The position numbers and the translations under genes were made by a program. Shown piece by piece: positions 61,314 to 64,000 of a stretch of 64,000 nucleotides of DNA. This DNA comes from Candidatus Omnitrophota bacterium. Its GTDB lineage: Bacteria; Hinthialibacterota; Hinthialibacteria; Hinthialibacterales; JAKPRU01. How positions within the stretch are numbered: position 1 is the first letter of the stretch; every line of letters starts with the position of its first letter. The notes under the pieces are model-generated. The model did no database searches. It was not told the DNA's origin and worked only from the letters and a program-made list of their open reading frames with translations. The stretch lies in the NCBI GenBank assembly GCA_029570205.1, contig JAKQSI010000111.1:16949-80948 (forward strand), in the 5' to 3' direction.

Positions 61314-61607
61314 TCAATTCTTCTGAGCGTCCTTTTCCTTTGCCGGCTCCTGAAGAACGTATTCGCATGCCTGGAGAATCGATCCCCCTTCGCCGTCGAA
61401 TGATTTCCAGCGGGCGTAAATCGTATCAAGCAATTCTCTCGCCTTGGGATCTTGAAACGCACCCAGGGCGTTCAGTACATACAACGTTTCAGTATCTTCC
61501 GAGCAGATCTCTCTGCGGTGGAGGGTGAGTTCGGCAAGACGAGGCAGAAGAGAAAAGATATCGGCAGGATTTTCGCTCGCGTCGTGGTTTTCCTCCGCAT
61601 AGCGCAT
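61314..61607 (-). CDS. Hypothetical protein (97 residues)
   Basis: A helical, charged protein; DIFSLLPRLAELTLHRREIC and LNALGAFQDPKARELLDTIYARW resemble a HEAT-like helical pair. The only usable start is the ATG at 61607, and it lacks a good ribosome site; the frame is closed by a TAA just upstream. It may be a truncated remainder of a larger protein. It lies head-to-tail with the toxin-antitoxin remnants. Confidence 0.5.
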   Translation of the reverse strand: MRYAEENHDASENPADIFSLLPRLAELTLHRREICSEDTETLYVLNALGAFQDPKARELLDTIYARWKSFDGEGGSILQACEYVLQEPAKEKDAQKN

Positions 61608-61663
61608 AAGAATAAAACGGGGAGACCCAAGCGTCGGTTACGTACTTTGACAGCAGACCACTC

Positions 61664-61858
61664 TCAGCGGTGGGTATTGTCCGGACACGGCGTGTCATTT
61701 TTCGCCATCTCTCCGGTCCTGTCCACCACAGTATTCACGGGATGACGCTCCATTTCTTGCAGCGCTGCGACCATCTCATCCAGATCGTAATGATATCGCC
61801 CGGCAAATTCATCCCGGTTCCTCCAGACTTCCGACAGGATTTCATTCTTCATGTTCAT
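61664..61858 (-). CDS. Small partner protein of PIN-domain toxin
   Basis: A 64-residue peptide beginning MNMKNEILSEVWRNRDEF and continuing HYDLDEMVAALQEMERHPVN. This EVWRNRDEF/YDLDEMVAALQ pattern is a recurrent small gene that follows VapC/PIN genes in cyanobacteria and planctomycete-like bacteria. It overlaps the end of the PIN remnant by 17 nt, the usual coupling. Function as antitoxin or accessory is inferred only from that context. Confidence 0.7.
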   Translation of the reverse strand: MNMKNEILSEVWRNRDEFAGRYHYDLDEMVAALQEMERHPVNTVVDRTGEMAKNDTPCPDNTHR

Positions 61859-62209
61859 TAACCTCCAACATCTCGATCGGGGTGCAAATCTCCGGGCACG
61901 AATAACCTTGTATGTTACATACCTTCCTTATCAAGGGTTTCGTCGCAGGATTGTTGATGTGACGGCCATTCCATGTAAGCAAATAATTCACGCCTGAAGT
62001 CGTCTTGCCGCTGCATCCGGATCTCCCGATTTGATCTCTGCGATTACCAATTCGGAAATATACAAGTCGTATTTGTGTCGATTGTTTTCCCACCATTCGG
62101 AAGTCACTTGCTGACATGCGGCTGTGGGCAGATCTCGGCTTGGTTTGGCCGACAAGTAGCTGATAATTGAAGTCTCAACGTATATGCAAGACCTATTCAT
62201 GTTCATCAA
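61842..62209 (-). pseudogene. PIN-domain (VapC-like) toxin remnant
   Basis: The 5' part (62209-61988) reads YVETSIISYLSAKPSRDLP through ISELVIAEIKSGDPDAAARRL and then stops; the 3' part is in another frame (to 61842) with GVNYLLTWNGRHINNPA and GYSCPEICTPIEML. Together these are the start and end of a PIN-domain ribonuclease. About 40 residues between them, including an internal acidic residue, are missing, and the frame changes at the junction. The toxin should be inactive. Its small partner gene overlaps its 3' end. Confidence 0.75.
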
Positions 62210-62451
62210 TCACTCCACACGAGAATATCGTCGTTCCAAAAGATCGCAGCAAGGAGAAGCGATAAGAACAAGGGCCTGTTTCTGTTCATGTCCGCCTGCC
62301 GAACAACCATTGCGTTGTCCCCGCCTCCGCATCGATCGCAATTGATTACTTTGCCAATAGAACGAAGCGACTTGACCCCCGGCACTTCTTCGATCCACCC
62401 CACCCACCAATCGCCATCCTGTTTCACGACAGCCGTGTATTCATTCTTCAC
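62206..62451 (-). pseudogene. HicB-like antitoxin remnant
   Basis: From a GTG at 62451, behind AGGAGGT, the frame reads KNEYTAVVKQDGDWWVGWIEEVPGV, the start of a HicB-type antitoxin. It then diverges into KSLRSIGKVINCDRCGGG, which is not HicB. A related tail (QALVLIASPCC and ERRYSRVE) occurs in the next frame over (62210-62410), suggesting a frameshift. The stop overlaps the PIN remnant's start. No HicA toxin is adjacent. Confidence 0.65.
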
Positions 62452-62815
62452 GGGATTTACCTCCTGTTTATTCGCCGATTCCCGGGACTTTCCGTTCCCT
62501 CCCAATTATATCACTCCCGCCCCGCTTCGTCAGGCGGTTGGGAAATCGTGTACGGATCAGGCTCCGGAATCACCTGAAGGGCGACATTGGGGGACCCGGA
62601 AATCCCCACTGCCGAATCGCCTCTATCGTCGGATGAGGGAGAATCCTTGAGCTTGCGACATTCTTGCGACATTTGGCTCCCCTTCCCCCACCCCCAGCAC
62701 ATAAAGGCAACTTCCGACACATGCCCATCTCAGGTAAACTCAGTAGTTCAATCAATTCGCAGTATGGAACCCCGTGTCATTCCGATGGGCTTTCGATGGG
62801 GTTCGAGGGTGTATT
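62452..62815. other. Intergenic region before the rpiB fusion gene
   Basis: About 360 nt with no convincing gene. Minus-strand frames (62511-62720 and 62570-62755) and plus-strand frames have no family character. The downstream gene's GAGGGT site is at 62806-62811. No promoter or RNA element was recognised. Confidence 0.4.
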
Positions 62816-63784
62816 GTGTCCGCTGGTTCGTTCACTGTTCTATTCATCGACCGGAGGGGGTTGTTCCGCGCGCCGGTCGCGGCATTTCTGCTTCAGCAGG
62901 AACTCAGGAAAATAGGGCATGAAGATGTGATCGTCCTCGCCGCTGGGATTGAGGCGGATGAGGGACGGACCTTGTCTCCTTTCGAGCAAGAGACTCTTTT
63001 CCCCCTGGCAACAGACTCCATGGAGTCTGTATCGCACAAGGTGGGTCCTGATCTGGTGGACCGCATCCACTTGGCGTTGGTTATGGAATACAGCCAGAAA
63101 GAATGGCTTCTGGAGCATTTTCCGCAGGTGTCGGATCGGCTTCGTCTGTCAGGGCGGTTCATCCCGGGAGTGAATCGGGTGGAAATTCCTCCGGCCGTTC
63201 CGAAAACCGACATGGATTCGCGGCAGGTATTCAATCTGCTGGAACTGGCGGTGCTGGGGCTGGTGTCGCGGTGGGATGAGGTCCGTAACCGGTTTTTCGT
63301 TCGCCGGAAGTTTGATATCGCGGTGGGGGCGGATCATCGGGGATTCCTGGTGAAAAAGGACATTGTTGACTATCTCAAGAAAGACGGATACCGAGCGATT
63401 GATGTCGGAACACACAGCGCAGAGGCCTGCGATCATCCGATTTATGCGTTCAAAGTGGGCGAGATGGTCGCCCGCCAGGAGGTTGACCGGGGGATACTGG
63501 TCTGCGGGTCGGGCCTGGGCATGTCGATCTCAGCGAACAAGGTGCCTGGAGTTCGGGCGGCGATGTGTATTAACCCAGACCATGCCGCGCTCTCGCGATC
63601 TCACAACAACGCGAATGTGTTGTGTCTGGCAGCGGACTGTTTCCCGGAAGAGGAAGAAATTGAAATTGTCAAAGCCTGGTTGAAAACGGGATTTCTGGGC
63701 GGCAAATACCAGCGCCGGATCAATCTGATTACGCATTACCGGCAGGCGGCGGCGGCGGAAGGCTTGCCCTCTGACCACACGTGA
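62816..63784 (+). CDS. rpiB: Pseudo-LMW-phosphatase domain fused to ribose-5-phosphate isomerase B
   Basis: A 322-residue fusion from the GTG at 62816. Residues 5-160 have a low-molecular-weight protein tyrosine/arginine phosphatase fold: TVLFIDRRGLFRAPVAAFLLQ, then LALVMEYSQKEWLLEHFP. In the P-loop, where active enzymes have CxGNxCRS, the sequence is D12-RRGLF-R18-A19, so the nucleophilic Cys is Asp; the later general-acid DP is replaced by IPPAVP. Residues 168-322 are a complete RpiB/LacAB isomerase with GADHRGF, VCGSGLGMSISANK and SRSHNNANVLCLAAD. In Bacillus the two families are neighbouring genes (ywlE, ywlF). Confidence 0.88.
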   Translation: MSAGSFTVLFIDRRGLFRAPVAAFLLQQELRKIGHEDVIVLAAGIEADEGRTLSPFEQETLFPLATDSMESVSHKVGPDLVDRIHLALVMEYSQKEWLLEHFPQVSDRLRLSGRFIPGVNRVEIPPAVPKTDMDSRQVFNLLELAVLGLVSRWDEVRNRFFVRRKFDIAVGADHRGFLVKKDIVDYLKKDGYRAIDVGTHSAEACDHPIYAFKVGEMVARQEVDRGILVCGSGLGMSISANKVPGVRAAMCINPDHAALSRSHNNANVLCLAADCFPEEEEIEIVKAWLKTGFLGGKYQRRINLITHYRQAAAAEGLPSDHT

Positions 63785-63802
63785 TTTCCTCACCCCCCGG
63801 CC

Positions 63803-63829
63803 CCCTCTCCAAGCGTGGAGAGGGGGAGC
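63803..63829. repeat. Hairpin ccctctcc/ggagaggg
   Basis: Stem CCCCTCTCC pairs with GGAGAGGGG around an AAGCGT loop, about 20 nt after the rpiB stop. It may act as a terminator but has no T-run; a related hairpin lies near 52218. Confidence 0.55.
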
Positions 63830-63845
63830 AAGACAAGCGCATCCC

Positions 63846-63880
63846 CGTCATTCCGGCGAAAGCCGGAATCCTGGAGTTTG
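63846..63880. repeat. REP-like palindrome copy
   Basis: Hairpin attccggc-gaaa-gccggaat preceded by gtc and followed by cctgg, the cleanest of three copies (others at about 6431 and 42033). The remaining 120 nt to the window edge show no gene. Confidence 0.7.
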
Positions 63881-64000
63881 GCTATTTTTGGGCATAGAAG
63901 CAAGCGGAGTGAAGGGAATATAGGAGACGATGGAGATTCTGGGGCTTCGTAGTGGGTGGAGAGGGATTTGCGAAGCCGGAGAAATGGTTGGTCTGGATGG

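Overview
The window is a 64 kb piece of a diderm, probably uncultured, bacterium with roughly balanced to moderately high GC. LPS-core genes (Kdo-type kinase, GT9 heptosyltransferase, O-antigen-ligase-like protein), a full RND-MFP-TolC pump, Tat signal peptides on sugar-enzyme homologues, dockerin/cohesin-type secreted proteins and many intergenic hairpin repeats point to a Gram-negative environmental lineage, perhaps one of the candidate phyla near PVC/FCB. I cannot place it further from the sequence alone. No phage, integron, CRISPR array or intact insertion sequence was seen.

Layout. 1-4.1 kb (minus): end of an MT-A70-like adenine methyltransferase, then a divergent chaperone set (Hsp70, GrpE, J-domain/TPR protein). 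4.2-6.3 kb: a flavin-reductase-fold protein and an amrB-amrA (MEMO/AMMECR1) pair. 6.5-17.6 kb: an envelope-glycan cluster: Kdo/LPS kinase-like protein, an unusual O-antigen ligase fused to a GT4 glycosyltransferase, three further GT4 enzymes, one GT9 enzyme, a secreted helical-repeat protein and a membrane-anchored beta-repeat protein, ending in a translationally coupled SpoU-type RNA methyltransferase. 18.4-19.4 kb: a transposon-end-like repeat, an orphan CheX and a wrecked CheY. 19.4-25.2 kb: RND efflux operon. 25.3-30.9 kb (minus): secreted TIM-barrel glycosidase-like protein, sialidase-like protein, LysM/M23 peptidase.

31.3-38.9 kb (plus): secreted proteins. A dockerin protein lies next to a cohesin protein, both with Pro-Thr-Glu repeat linkers; then a DUF3047 protein, an esterase-like hydrolase and a membrane-anchored protein with about eight carboxypeptidase-regulatory-like repeats. 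39-45.4 kb (minus): DRE-TIM aldolase, alpha/beta hydrolase coupled to a Tat-exported sugar-isomerase-like protein, a composite repeat tract with a 33-bp minisatellite, ribE-ribD and a second TIM-barrel isomerase. 45.5-57.8 kb: hypothetical genes, radical SAM protein, MFS transporter with a Pro/Gln/Glu-rich tail, zinc-ribbon coiled-coil protein, 820-residue secreted hydrolase, CinA and a Tat-exported DegT-family aminotransferase homologue.

58-61.2 kb: tRNA-Asn, a HEPN remnant, then a peroxide-stress set: PerR-like regulator under a promoter buried in a palindrome, di-haem cytochrome c peroxidase-like protein and a Dps-like/thioferritin-type protein. 61.3-62.5 kb holds a decaying toxin-antitoxin island (PIN-domain and HicB-like remnants). 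The window ends with RpiB fused to a low-molecular-weight phosphatase domain that has lost its catalytic residues, followed by repeat hairpins. The strongest leads are the cohesin/dockerin pair, the pseudophosphatase-RpiB fusion, the ligase-GT4 fusion, the chaperone set with atypical Hsp70 linker and J domain, and the 33-bp hairpin minisatellite.
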